A DNA stretch of 64,000 bases from Sulfuricella sp. (GTDB lineage: Bacteria > Pseudomonadota > Gammaproteobacteria > Burkholderiales > Sulfuricellaceae): NCBI GenBank assembly GCA_041651995.1, contig JBAZID010000010.1:1-64000 (forward strand), in the 5' to 3' direction. Of this stretch, positions 1 through 7,794 are shown piece after piece (the stretch's first letter is position 1; each line of letters starts with the position of its first letter). A program made the position numbers and the translations under genes. The notes under the pieces are model-generated. The model did no database searches, was not told the origin of the DNA, and saw only the letters and a program-made list of their open reading frames with translations.

Positions 1-528
1 TCCATCTCCGGGCGTGGCACCGTCGTAACCGGCCGTATCGAACGCGGCATCGTCAAGGTTGGCGAAGAAGTTGAAATTGTCGGCATCAAGCCCACCATCA
101 AAACCACCTGCACCGGTGTAGAGATGTTCCGCAAACTGCTCGACCAGGGACAGGCGGGCGACAACGTCGGCGTACTGCTGCGCGGCACCAAGCGTGAAGA
201 AGTCGAGCGCGGCCAGGTGCTGGCCAAGCCTGGTTCCATCACCCCGCACACCAAATTCTCGGCAGAGATCTATGTGCTCTCCAAGGATGAGGGTGGCCGT
301 CACACCCCATTCTTCCAGGGCTACCGTCCACAGTTCTACTTCCGCACCACCGACGTAACCGGTGCGATCGAACTGCCGGCCGGCACGGAAATGGTCATGC
401 CGGGAGATAACATCTCGATCAACGTTGCGCTGATCCAGCCGATCGCCATGGAAGAAGGCCTGCGTTTCGCGATTCGCGAAGGCGGCCGTACCGTTGGTGC
501 CGGTGTCGTGGCCAAGGTCATCGAGTAA
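1..528 (+). CDS. tuf: Elongation factor Tu, 3' part only
   Basis: The window opens inside this gene; 175 C-terminal residues are present and the GTPase domain lies upstream of the window. EF-Tu carries aminoacyl-tRNA to the ribosomal A site in the cytoplasm. The visible part begins at SISGRGTVVTGRIERG, the start of beta-barrel domain II, and runs through domain III to a TAA stop. The conserved tRNA-binding segment PQFYFRTTDVTG is intact. It is followed 54 bases later by rpsJ, the usual str-to-S10 junction in betaproteobacteria. Identification is certain; whether this is tufA or tufB cannot be told. Confidence 0.97.
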   Translation, partial: SISGRGTVVTGRIERGIVKVGEEVEIVGIKPTIKTTCTGVEMFRKLLDQGQAGDNVGVLLRGTKREEVERGQVLAKPGSITPHTKFSAEIYVLSKDEGGRHTPFFQGYRPQFYFRTTDVTGAIELPAGTEMVMPGDNISINVALIQPIAMEEGLRFAIREGGRTVGAGVVAKVIE

Positions 529-582
529 AAAACTTTTATTCGCGGCGAACACGGGTTCGCCGCACCGCTCTTTAGGAATATC

Positions 583-891
583 ATGCAAAGCCAAAAAATC
601 CGTATCCGTCTCAAAGCATTTGACTACCGACTGATTGACCAATCTGCCCTTGAGATTGTTGAAACCGCCAAAAGAACTGGCGCGGTTGTGCGTGGGCCGG
701 TTCCATTGCCTACCCGGATAGAACGTTTTGACGTACTGCGCTCGCCGCACGTTAACAAGACCTCCCGTGACCAGTTTGAAATCCGTACCCATCTACGTTT
801 GATGGATATCATTGACCCCACGGACAAAACCGTGGATGCGCTGATGAAGCTGGATCTTCCGGCTGGCGTGGATGTGGAAATCAAGCTGTAA
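583..891 (+). CDS. rpsJ: 30S ribosomal protein S10 (NusJ)
   Basis: A full-length 102-residue S10 starting MQSQKIRIRLKAFDYRL. S10 belongs to the 30S head and also acts with NusB in antitermination. An AGGA ribosome-binding site precedes the ATG. It follows tuf closely but is separated from rplC by 133 bases that contain a promoter-like element, so it may be transcribed partly with tuf and partly ahead of the S10 operon proper. Length and sequence are typical of the family. Confidence 0.97.
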   Translation: MQSQKIRIRLKAFDYRLIDQSALEIVETAKRTGAVVRGPVPLPTRIERFDVLRSPHVNKTSRDQFEIRTHLRLMDIIDPTDKTVDALMKLDLPAGVDVEIKL

Positions 892-913
892 ACTATTAAA
901 CCTGTAGTATGGT

Positions 914-942
914 TTGTAACGGCTAAAAATACGGTGTATAAT
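914..942 (+). promoter_or_regulatory. Putative sigma-70 promoter upstream of rplC
   Basis: TTGTAA (914-919) and a perfect TATAAT (937-942) are separated by 17 bases in the gap between rpsJ and rplC. Initiation would fall near 949, leaving a leader of about 75 bases before rplC. Seen in sequence; activity is inferred. Confidence 0.6.
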
Positions 943-1024
943 CCGCCGTCTTTTTAGTCGTTTAGTTCTTTTGCTATTAAAACCGCCGGTCAATCGAAAT
1001 CGGCATTGTTTAAGGAAAATAATG

Positions 1025-1669
1025 ATGAGCCTCGGACTTATAGGTCGCAAGGTTGGCATGACGCGCATCTTTACCGACGACGGAACAAGCGTTCCGGTGA
1101 GTGTAATAGACGTGTCGGGTAACCGTGTGACTCAGATCAAGAGTGCAGAAACGGATGGCTATTCTGCCGTCCAGATGACATGTGGCGAGCGTCGTGTCAG
1201 TCGTGTGACTAAAGCATTGGCGGGGCACTACTCCAAAGCTGGAGTTGAGGCTGGCCGTTCCATCAAGGAGTTCGTCGCGACTGCGGATCAAATTTCCCAG
1301 TTTGCGTTAGGTGCCAGTGTCAGTGCTGATGTCTTTCAGGCCGGGCAGTTGGTTGATGTGACAGGTACAACCCAGGGTAAGGGTTTTGCCGGTGCAATCA
1401 GACGTCACCACTTCAGTTCCAACCGTGCTACCCATGGTAACTCCCGTTCGCATAACAGTCCTGGTTCGATCGGTCAGAATCAGGATCCTGGTCGCGTATT
1501 TCCTGGAAAGCGTATGGCTGGACATCTTGGTGCTGTGCGTCGTACCACACAAAATCTTGAAATCGTACGCGTCGATGCCGAGCGTCAGCTGCTGCTGATC
1601 AAAGGCGCGATCCCCGGCTCCAAAGGTGGCGATGTTCTTATTCGTCCCGCTGTGAAGGCAGGTGCATAA
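1025..1669 (+). CDS. rplC: 50S ribosomal protein L3
   Basis: A 214-residue L3 beginning MSLGLIGRKVGMTRIF, the family N-terminus. L3 is an early assembly protein near the peptidyl-transferase centre, and the conserved GNSRSHNSPGSIGQNQDPGRV loop region is present near residues 138-158. Two ATGs sit in tandem at 1022 and 1025; the second is chosen because AAGGA at 1012-1016 is then 8 bases away and the protein matches the usual start. The stop codon overlaps the rplD ATG by one base, indicating translational coupling. Confidence 0.96.
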   Translation: MSLGLIGRKVGMTRIFTDDGTSVPVSVIDVSGNRVTQIKSAETDGYSAVQMTCGERRVSRVTKALAGHYSKAGVEAGRSIKEFVATADQISQFALGASVSADVFQAGQLVDVTGTTQGKGFAGAIRRHHFSSNRATHGNSRSHNSPGSIGQNQDPGRVFPGKRMAGHLGAVRRTTQNLEIVRVDAERQLLLIKGAIPGSKGGDVLIRPAVKAGA

Positions 1670-2289
1670 TGGAACTTAAACTTATTAATGATCAGGGCCA
1701 GGCAACGGCAAGTGTCAATGCTTCGGACGTTGCTTTCGGTCGTGAATTCAATGAAGACCTGGTTCATCAGGTTGTGACCGCATACATGGCAAATGCGCGT
1801 ACGGCGACAAGTGCGCAAAAGGGTCGCAGTGAAGTGGCAAAAAGTACAAGGAAGCCATTCCGTCAAAAGGGCACGGGCAATGCTCGTGCGGGTATGGCGT
1901 CCAGCCCGCTGTGGCGTGGAGGTGGTAAGACATTCCCAAATAGCCCAGATGAGAACTTTTCCCACAAGGTTAACAAAAAGATGCATCGTGCCGGAATGCA
2001 GTCCATTCTTTCAGAGTTGGCGCGTATTGGTCGTCTGCAGGTGGTTGAGGAGTTCAGGATTGATACTCCCAAGACTAAACAGATGGTGCAAAAAATCAAG
2101 TCACTGGGATTTGAGAGTGTTCTTGTTGTGACTGATGATGTGGATGAAAATCTGTATCTTTCCTCGCGTAACCTGCCGCATGTGTTGGTCGTAGAGGCTC
2201 AACATGCTGATCCAGTAAATTTGGTTCGTTTTCCCAATGTACTGTTGACCCGCGGTGCGGTGAAAAAATTTGAGGAGATGCTGGGATGA
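1669..2289 (+). CDS. rplD: 50S ribosomal protein L4
   Basis: A 206-residue L4, binder of 23S rRNA domain I with an extended loop lining the exit tunnel. The basic loop around KGTGNARAGMASSPLWRGGG (residues about 68-87) is clear. In enterobacteria L4 autoregulates the S10 operon; no E. coli-like S10 leader is evident here, so that regulation should not be assumed. It starts in a TAATG overlap with rplC and ends in an ATGA overlap with rplW. Confidence 0.96.
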   Translation: MELKLINDQGQATASVNASDVAFGREFNEDLVHQVVTAYMANARTATSAQKGRSEVAKSTRKPFRQKGTGNARAGMASSPLWRGGGKTFPNSPDENFSHKVNKKMHRAGMQSILSELARIGRLQVVEEFRIDTPKTKQMVQKIKSLGFESVLVVTDDVDENLYLSSRNLPHVLVVEAQHADPVNLVRFPNVLLTRGAVKKFEEMLG

Positions 2290-2597
2290 GTGCGAATACA
2301 GCGAATCAAGAGCGCCTGATGCAAGTTATTCTCGCGCCGCAAATTTCAGAAAAAGCCACAATGTTGGCTGATAAATATCAGCAAGTGGTTTTTCGTGTGG
2401 TCGGCAATGCAACCAAGCCAGAAGTAAAGGCTGCGGTTGAACTGTTGTTTAAGGTTGAGGTGGCTGGTGTGCAAATTGCCAATGTTAAAGGCAAGGTAAA
2501 GCGTTCTGGCCGCACCATGGGTCGTCGCAAGGACTGGAAAAAGGCTTTTGTTTCTTTGAAGCCGGGCCAGGAACTTAACCTCATGGTTGGCGAGTAG
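2286..2597 (+). CDS. rplW: 50S ribosomal protein L23
   Basis: A 103-residue L23, which sits at the tunnel exit and docks trigger factor and SRP. The core LMQVILAPQISEKATMLAD is typical. The ATG at 2286 overlaps the rplD stop by four bases (ATGA), so translation is probably coupled. The first eight residues (MSANTANQ) extend slightly beyond the shortest homologues but no better start is visible. The gene ends 10 bases before rplB. Confidence 0.95.
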   Translation: MSANTANQERLMQVILAPQISEKATMLADKYQQVVFRVVGNATKPEVKAAVELLFKVEVAGVQIANVKGKVKRSGRTMGRRKDWKKAFVSLKPGQELNLMVGE

Positions 2598-2607
2598 GAG
2601 AGCTGAT

Positions 2608-3441
2608 ATGGCACTAATTAAAGTAAAACCAACTTCCGCTGGTCGGCGCGCTGTTATCAAGGTTGTCAACCCGGATCTGCACAAGGGTGCGCCTCATGCC
2701 CCACTGCTGGAAAGCCAGTTTAAACATGCAGGCCGCAATCATAATGGCCGCATTACTGTGCGTCATCAAGGTGGTGGTCACAAGCAGCATTACCGGGTAA
2801 TTGACTTCCGTCGTGACAAGGATGGTGTTCCTGCAAAAGTTGAGCGCCTTGAGTACGATCCGAATCGTAGCGCTAATATTGCTCTGCTTTGCTACATGGA
2901 TGGTGAGCGTCGCTACATTATTGCTCCCAAGGGTGTATCTGTTGGTATGCAATTGATCAGCGGTTCCGATTCGCCCATCAAGGTGGGTAATACCCTGCCT
3001 CTACGAAACATTCCCGTGGGTTCGACGATTCATTGCGTTGAGATGATGCCAGGCAAGGGTGCACAGATTTCGCGTTCGGCGGGCACTTCGGTTCAGTTGC
3101 TTGCTCGTGAGGGGGCGTATGCTCAACTGCGTTTGCGCTCTGGTGAAATTCGTAAAGTTCACGTGGACTGTAAGGCTACCATTGGTGAGGTGGGTAATTC
3201 CGAACATAGCCTTCGTTCCATTGGTAAGGCAGGGGCAATGCGTTGGCGTGGCGTGCGTCCGACTGTTCGTGGCGTGGTGATGAACCCGGTCGACCACCCG
3301 CATGGTGGTGGTGAAGGCAGGACGTCCGCTGGCCGTCATCCTGTCAGCCCATGGGGTACTCAGACCAAGGGGTATCGTACTCGCCGAAACAAGCGCACAC
3401 AGAATATGATCGTGCGCCGTCGCCCATCGAATAAGAGGTAA
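2608..3441 (+). CDS. rplB: 50S ribosomal protein L2
   Basis: A 277-residue L2, essential for subunit association and peptidyl transfer. The C-terminal signature GVVMNPVDHPHGGGEGR (with the conserved HPHGGG histidine) is present. The frame is open seven codons further upstream, but ATG 2608 (MALIKVKPTSAGRRAV) matches the family and has GGAGAG just upstream. The 3' end is followed by rpsS after five bases. Confidence 0.97.
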   Translation: MALIKVKPTSAGRRAVIKVVNPDLHKGAPHAPLLESQFKHAGRNHNGRITVRHQGGGHKQHYRVIDFRRDKDGVPAKVERLEYDPNRSANIALLCYMDGERRYIIAPKGVSVGMQLISGSDSPIKVGNTLPLRNIPVGSTIHCVEMMPGKGAQISRSAGTSVQLLAREGAYAQLRLRSGEIRKVHVDCKATIGEVGNSEHSLRSIGKAGAMRWRGVRPTVRGVVMNPVDHPHGGGEGRTSAGRHPVSPWGTQTKGYRTRRNKRTQNMIVRRRPSNKR

Positions 3442-3446
3442 TCTAA

Positions 3447-3722
3447 ATGGCTCGCTCTATTAAAAAAGGCCCGTTTGTCGACGTGCATCTGATTAAGAAG
3501 ATTGAAACTGTTCGTGCTACTAATGACAAGCGTCCTATCAAGACCTGGTCCCGCCGTTCAACCGTTTTACCTGATTTTGTTGGTTTGACAATTGCTGTGC
3601 ATAACGGCAAGCAGCATGTTCCCGTATTTGTTAACGAGAACATGGTTGGACACAAGCTGGGTGAGTTTTCTTTGACGCGCACCTTTAAAGGGCATGCCGC
3701 GGATAAGAAGGCGAAGAAATAG
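3447..3722 (+). CDS. rpsS: 30S ribosomal protein S19
   Basis: A 91-residue S19 starting MARSIKKGPFVDVHL. It binds 16S rRNA in the 30S head with S13. The typical TWSRRSTVLPDFVGLTIAVHNG core is intact. It lies between rplB and rplV in the canonical S10-operon order; its TAG stop overlaps the AGGAG ribosome-binding site of rplV. Confidence 0.97.
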   Translation: MARSIKKGPFVDVHLIKKIETVRATNDKRPIKTWSRRSTVLPDFVGLTIAVHNGKQHVPVFVNENMVGHKLGEFSLTRTFKGHAADKKAKK

Positions 3723-3731
3723 GAGATCATG

Positions 3732-4061
3732 ATGAGAGTAAGCGCAGTATTACGCGGAACCCGCCTATCGGCACAGAAAGGCCGCCTGGTTGCTGATCAG
3801 ATTCGCGGTTTGCCGGTTGAGCGCGCCTTGAATATTCTGGCTTTTAGCCCAAAAAAAGGTGCCGTTATAATCAAAAAGGTTCTTGAATCTGCAATTGCCA
3901 ATGCCGAGCATAACGAAGGTGCCGATATTGACGAATTGAAGGTTTCTACCATTCTTGTGGACGAAGGTACTACGCTCAAGCGCTTCCGTGCTCGTGCCAA
4001 GGGTCGTGGCGCACGTATCCTTAAACCGACCTGCCATATAACCGTAACGGTTGGCGACTAA
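3732..4061 (+). CDS. rplV: 50S ribosomal protein L22
   Basis: A 109-residue L22 whose beta-hairpin lines the exit tunnel (macrolide site). Tandem ATGs occur at 3729 and 3732; the second gives MRVSAVLRGTRLSAQKG and a 6-base gap from AGGAG at 3721-3725, so it is preferred. The conserved C-terminal hairpin GRGARILKPTCHITVTVGD is present. The gap to rpsC is 23 bases. Confidence 0.95.
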   Translation: MRVSAVLRGTRLSAQKGRLVADQIRGLPVERALNILAFSPKKGAVIIKKVLESAIANAEHNEGADIDELKVSTILVDEGTTLKRFRARAKGRGARILKPTCHITVTVGD

Positions 4062-4084
4062 AGCAAGGGTAGAAAGGGAAAATT

Positions 4085-4795
4085 ATGGGACAGAAGATTA
4101 ATCCGACTGGCTTTCGCCTGAGTGTTCTGAAGAACTGGTCGTCGAAATGGTATGCAAATAGTAAAAACTTTGCTGGAATGTTGCATGAAGATATCAAGGT
4201 ACGAGCATTCCTGAAAAAAAAGCTGGCACATGCTGCGGTTGGCCGGATTTTGATTGAGCGTCCGGCGCGTGATGCAAAAATTACGATTTTCAGTGCCCGC
4301 CCTGGCATCGTAATCGGCAAGAAAGGCGAGGATATTGAAGCGCTCAAGATTGAATTGAAAAAGATGATGGGTGTCCCCGTCCATCTTAATATCGAAGAAA
4401 TCCGCAAGCCTGAAATCGATGCAACCTTGATTGCAGAGAACATCGCATCGCAGCTTGAGAAGCGTGTAATGTTTCGGCGTGCGATGAAGCGCTCCATGCA
4501 AAATGCGATGCGTTTAGGTGCGCAAGGCATCAAGATTATGAGTGCTGGACGCTTGAATGGAATCGAAATTGCGCGTACTGAATGGTATCGTGAGGGCCGC
4601 GTTCCTCTCCATACCTTGCGTGCTGACATCGACTATGGCGTGGCCGAAGCTAAGACAACATACGGCATCATCGGCATCAAGGTATGGGTGTTCAAGGGCG
4701 AAGTGATGGGTAAGGGTGAACAGCCTGTTGCCGCACCGACCGAACCAGTAAAGAGAGCGAGAAAGCCAGGAGCGAAACATGCTGCAGCCAGCTAG
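4085..4795 (+). CDS. rpsC: 30S ribosomal protein S3
   Basis: A 236-residue S3 with a KH RNA-binding domain; the GXXG-type loop is VIGKKGEDIE near residue 76. S3 lines the mRNA entry tunnel and contributes to mRNA unwinding. The C-terminal tail is basic and alanine-rich (KRARKPGAKHAAAS) and slightly variable, as usual. Its last 17 bases overlap the start of rplP, implying coupled translation. Confidence 0.97.
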   Translation: MGQKINPTGFRLSVLKNWSSKWYANSKNFAGMLHEDIKVRAFLKKKLAHAAVGRILIERPARDAKITIFSARPGIVIGKKGEDIEALKIELKKMMGVPVHLNIEEIRKPEIDATLIAENIASQLEKRVMFRRAMKRSMQNAMRLGAQGIKIMSAGRLNGIEIARTEWYREGRVPLHTLRADIDYGVAEAKTTYGIIGIKVWVFKGEVMGKGEQPVAAPTEPVKRARKPGAKHAAAS

Positions 4796-5195
4796 ACAGA
4801 AATTCCGCAAACAGCAAAAGGGCCGTAATACCGGCATAGCTACGCGCGGTAATAAAGTAAATTTCGGTGATTTCGGACTGAAAGCCATTGGTCGTGGCCG
4901 TTTGACTGCGCGTCAAATTGAAGCGGCTCGACGTGCAATGACCCGTCACATCAAGCGCGGTGGCCGGATATGGATTCGTATTTTCCCGGATAAGCCTATT
5001 TCCTCAAAGCCCGCCGAAGTTCGTATGGGTAATGGAAAAGGAAATCCTGAATATTTCGTGGCAGAAATTCAACCCGGAAAAGTACTGTACGAAATGGACG
5101 GGGTAAGCGAGGAACTGGCGCGTGAGGCTTTCCGTCTCGCTTCGGCAAAGCTCCCGATTGCCACCACTTTTGTACTTCGACATGTAGGTAGCTAA
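4779..5195 (+). CDS. rplP: 50S ribosomal protein L16
   Basis: A 138-residue L16 that organises the A-tRNA site of the 50S subunit. It starts MLQPARQKFRKQQKGRN within the end of rpsC. The motif RIWIRIFPDKPISSKPAEVRMG, including the arginine hydroxylated in some species, is present. The following gene rpmC begins five bases after its stop. Confidence 0.97.
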   Translation: MLQPARQKFRKQQKGRNTGIATRGNKVNFGDFGLKAIGRGRLTARQIEAARRAMTRHIKRGGRIWIRIFPDKPISSKPAEVRMGNGKGNPEYFVAEIQPGKVLYEMDGVSEELAREAFRLASAKLPIATTFVLRHVGS

Positions 5196-5200
5196 TAATT

Positions 5201-5395
5201 ATGAAATCCAGTGAATTGAGAGCTAAATCGGCTGATGAGTTGAACCTGGAAATGGTTGAGCTCTTGCGCGCGCAATTTAGCCTGCGCATGCAGCTTTCCA
5301 CCCAACAAAGCAACAAGGTGGATCAATTGGGTAAAGTTCGTAAGGACATTGCCCGGGTGCGTACCATCATGAGTGAAAAAGCGAGGCAAGCATGA
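5201..5395 (+). CDS. rpmC: 50S ribosomal protein L29
   Basis: A 64-residue L29, located at the tunnel exit beside L23. It is a short two-helix protein beginning MKSSELRAKSADELN with the usual VRKDIARVRTIMSEK C-terminus. The ATGA at its 3' end overlaps rpsQ by four bases. Confidence 0.96.
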   Translation: MKSSELRAKSADELNLEMVELLRAQFSLRMQLSTQQSNKVDQLGKVRKDIARVRTIMSEKARQA

Positions 5396-5652
5396 GCGAA
5401 GCTAAAGTAACTACGCGCGCACTGGTTGGGCGCGTGGTCAGCGACAAAATGAGCAAGACTGTGACGGTTCTTGTTGAACGCAAGGTAAAGCATCCTTTGT
5501 ATGGGAAAATTATTCGCCGTTCAAAGAAATACCATGCTCATGATGAGAATAATGAATTTCACGAAGGCGACATGGTTGAAATTCAAGAGTGTCGGCCAAT
5601 TGCCAGAACCAAAGCGTGGCGTGTAAGTAAACTGCTTGATAAGGCGGTTTAA
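5392..5652 (+). CDS. rpsQ: 30S ribosomal protein S17
   Basis: An 86-residue S17, a 16S rRNA-binding OB-fold protein. The core motif VVSDKMSKTVTVLVERKVKHPLYGK is clear. It overlaps rpmC by four bases and is the last gene of the S10 operon; a 164-base gap with promoter-like and hairpin sequences separates it from rplN, the first gene of the spc operon. Confidence 0.97.
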   Translation: MSEAKVTTRALVGRVVSDKMSKTVTVLVERKVKHPLYGKIIRRSKKYHAHDENNEFHEGDMVEIQECRPIARTKAWRVSKLLDKAV

Positions 5653-5660
5653 CCTTATTC

Positions 5661-5689
5661 TTGCAGAAGCAAGAAATTCAATATATACT
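5661..5689 (+). promoter_or_regulatory. Putative promoter of the spc (rplN) operon
   Basis: TTGCAG (5661-5666) and TATACT (5684-5689) are 17 bases apart just after rpsQ. The -10 is strong and the -35 weak. It would give a leader of roughly 120 bases that contains the hairpin at 5762-5793. Function is inferred. Confidence 0.45.
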
Positions 5690-5761
5690 TGCTGTCTTTG
5701 TTGGCGAACCCCCTAATTAGTGGCTGTCGCTGCTGTAGGGTACCAAAACTGACCGTTGTTA

Positions 5762-5793
5762 TATGCTTCGGTTCTGCAAGGAACCGAAGCATA
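5762..5793 (+). promoter_or_regulatory. Strong hairpin in the rplN leader
   Basis: A perfect 13-bp inverted repeat, TATGCTTCGGTTC (5762-5774) and GAACCGAAGCATA (5781-5793), encloses a 6-base loop TGCAAG, 24 bases ahead of the rplN ATG. No T-run follows, so it is not an intrinsic terminator. It may be a leader regulatory structure, a ribosomal-protein target or an RNA processing site; this is inference. Confidence 0.6.
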
Positions 5794-5816
5794 GACGGCT
5801 TAAGTTGGAGAAATTT

Positions 5817-6185
5817 ATGATTCAGATGCAAACTCGGCTGGATGTTGCCGACAATACCGGTGCGCGCTCCGTTATGTGCATTAAGGTGTTGGGTGGATCC
5901 AAGCGTCGTTACGCCGCTATCGGCGATATCATCAAAGTAACTATCAAGGATGCAGCTCCGCGTGGACGCGTCAAAAAGGGCGATGTCTACAACGCTGTAG
6001 TTGTCCGCACTGCCAAAGGTGTTCGTCGTTCAGACGGCTCTTTGGTGAAGTTCGATGGGAATGCGGCTGTACTCCTGAATAATAAACTCGAGCCAATTGG
6101 CACCCGTATTTTCGGGCCGGTCACGCGTGAATTGCGTACTGAGCGATTCATGAAGATCGTGTCGCTGGCGCCTGAAGTTCTGTAA
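5817..6185 (+). CDS. rplN: 50S ribosomal protein L14
   Basis: A 122-residue L14 forming intersubunit bridge B8. The frame is open upstream, but ATG 5817 (MIQMQTRLDVADNTGARSVMC) matches the family N-terminus and is preceded by a GGAG ribosome-binding site. It is the first gene of the spc operon and has its own upstream promoter-like sequence and leader hairpin. Confidence 0.96.
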   Translation: MIQMQTRLDVADNTGARSVMCIKVLGGSKRRYAAIGDIIKVTIKDAAPRGRVKKGDVYNAVVVRTAKGVRRSDGSLVKFDGNAAVLLNNKLEPIGTRIFGPVTRELRTERFMKIVSLAPEVL

Positions 6186-6195
6186 GGGGCTGACA

Positions 6196-6510
6196 ATGAA
6201 CAAGATTCGCAAGGGTGACGATGTGATCGTTACTACTGGTAAAGACAAAGGCAAGCGTGGTGCAGTTCTTCGCATTCTTGAGGGTAAGGTTGTGGTTGAG
6301 GGGGCTAATAAAGTTAAAAAGCACCAAAAGCCAAACCCCATGAAGGGCTCTGCTGGCGGTATTGTGGATATTGAAATGCCGATTCAGATTTCAAATGTGG
6401 CATTGTTTAATCCAGCTACCAAAAAGGCTGACCGTGTTGGTGTAAGGCAACTTGAGGATGGCCGTAAGGTTCGTTTTTTCAAGTCCAACGGCGAAGTGAT
6501 TGACGCGTAA
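6196..6510 (+). CDS. rplX: 50S ribosomal protein L24
   Basis: A 104-residue L24, an assembly-initiator protein. The N-terminal KOW motif (KGDDVIVTTGKDKGKRG, residues about 6-22) is clear. It lies 10 bases after rplN and 9 bases before rplE in standard spc order, and is normal in length. Confidence 0.96.
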   Translation: MNKIRKGDDVIVTTGKDKGKRGAVLRILEGKVVVEGANKVKKHQKPNPMKGSAGGIVDIEMPIQISNVALFNPATKKADRVGVRQLEDGRKVRFFKSNGEVIDA

Positions 6511-6519
6511 GGAATTAAC

Positions 6520-7059
6520 ATGGCTCGTTTGCATGATTTTTATAGGGAAACTGTGGCAAAGCAGCTCAAAGAGCAGTTTGGCTACAAATCCGTAATGGAA
6601 GTGCCTCGGATAGAAAAAATTACGCTCAATATGGGTGTTGGTGAGGCGGTTGCGGATAAAAAGGTAATGGAGCACGCGGTAAGTGATATGCAGAAGATCG
6701 CAGGTCAAAAGCCGGTTGTAACCAATGCCAAGAAGTCAATTGCTGGCTTCAAGATTCGTGAGGGATATCCGGTGGGCTGCAAGGTCACGCTGCGTAAGGT
6801 GCAGATGTACGAATTTCTGGATCGCCTGGTTACTGTTGCAATCCCTCGAATTCGAGATTTCCGGGGAATTTCCGGTAAATCTTTTGATGGTCGCGGGAAC
6901 TACAATATGGGTGTGAAAGAGCAAATAATTTTTCCGGAAATTGAATACGAGAAAATTGATGCGCTTCGTGGCATGAATATCACTATAACAACCACTGCCA
7001 AAACTGATGAAGAAGCGCGTGCCTTGCTTGCAGCGTTTAGCTTCCCGTTCAAGAACTGA
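6520..7059 (+). CDS. rplE: 50S ribosomal protein L5
   Basis: A 179-residue L5, which binds 5S rRNA and contacts P-site tRNA and S13. The signature EVPRIEKITLNMGVGEA (residues about 27-43) and the central FRGISGKSFDGRGNYNMG segment are intact. It is seven bases from rpsN. Confidence 0.97.
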   Translation: MARLHDFYRETVAKQLKEQFGYKSVMEVPRIEKITLNMGVGEAVADKKVMEHAVSDMQKIAGQKPVVTNAKKSIAGFKIREGYPVGCKVTLRKVQMYEFLDRLVTVAIPRIRDFRGISGKSFDGRGNYNMGVKEQIIFPEIEYEKIDALRGMNITITTTAKTDEEARALLAAFSFPFKN

Positions 7060-7066
7060 GGTCGAC

Positions 7067-7372
7067 ATGGCAAAAACTTCTTTGATTAACCGCGACCTGA
7101 AGCGTCGTGAAACAGTTAAGAAATATGCTGCTAAGCGTGCGGAGCTGAGTGCAATCATTAACAATGTAAAGTTCAGCGACGAAGAGCGTTATGCGGCTCG
7201 CGCCAAATTGCAGCAATTGCCGCGTGACTCCAGTCCTGTTCGTTTGCGTAATCGCTGTGCGTTGACGGGACGTCCACGTGGCACGTATAGCAAGTTTGGG
7301 CTTGGGCGCAGTAAGTTGCGTGATCTGGCCATGCGCGGTGAAATTCCGGGCATGACCAAGGCCAGCTGGTAA
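7067..7372 (+). CDS. rpsN: 30S ribosomal protein S14 (zinc-independent form)
   Basis: A 101-residue S14 beginning MAKTSLINRDLKRRETVKKY; the ATG at 7067 lies close behind the rplE stop, and a longer open frame upstream is ignored. Only one cysteine is present (NRCALTGRPRG), so this is the long form without a zinc ribbon, in contrast to L36 and S4 of the same cluster, which do carry cysteine sets. It belongs to the 30S head. Confidence 0.96.
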   Translation: MAKTSLINRDLKRRETVKKYAAKRAELSAIINNVKFSDEERYAARAKLQQLPRDSSPVRLRNRCALTGRPRGTYSKFGLGRSKLRDLAMRGEIPGMTKASW

Positions 7373-7386
7373 CGGGAGAATACAGA

Positions 7387-7782
7387 ATGAGTATGAGTGA
7401 TCCGATCGCCGATATGCTGACCCGTATCCGGAATGCGCAAAAAGCAGAGAAGGTTGCGGTTTCAATGCCATCTTCCAAGGTTAAGGTTTCTATCGCCGGT
7501 GTTTTGAAGGAAGAAGGTTTTATTGATGACTTCGGCGTGCGTGAAGAAGAGGGTAAGCCCTTGCTTGAACTGCGTCTGAAGTATTATGCAGGTCGTCCTG
7601 TGATTGAAAAAATTCAGCGCGTAAGCCGTCCAGGCTTGCGTATTTACAAAGGCAGTCAGGATTTGCCCAAAGTTATGAATGGTTTGGGTATTGCAATTGT
7701 CTCTACCTCCCGGGGTGTGATGACAGACCGCAAGGCACGGGCAAATGGTGTCGGCGGTGAAGTCCTGTGTGTCGTGGCATGA
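7387..7782 (+). CDS. rpsH: 30S ribosomal protein S8
   Basis: A 131-residue S8, a primary 16S rRNA binder. It starts MSMSDPIADMLTRIRNAQ; GGGAGA at 7374-7379 sits seven bases ahead of ATG 7387, which supports this start over the in-frame ATG at 7393. The C-terminal STSRGVMTDRKARANGVGGEVL is typical. In E. coli S8 represses the spc operon at the rplE start; no equivalent was tested here. Confidence 0.96.
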   Translation: MSMSDPIADMLTRIRNAQKAEKVAVSMPSSKVKVSIAGVLKEEGFIDDFGVREEEGKPLLELRLKYYAGRPVIEKIQRVSRPGLRIYKGSQDLPKVMNGLGIAIVSTSRGVMTDRKARANGVGGEVLCVVA

Positions 7783-7794
7783 TGAGGTGAATGC

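Noticed and set aside
5762..5793. Terminator after rpsQ
   Set aside because: The stem is strong but no T-run follows, and it is 109 bases beyond rpsQ and adjacent to rplN; a leader structure is more likely.
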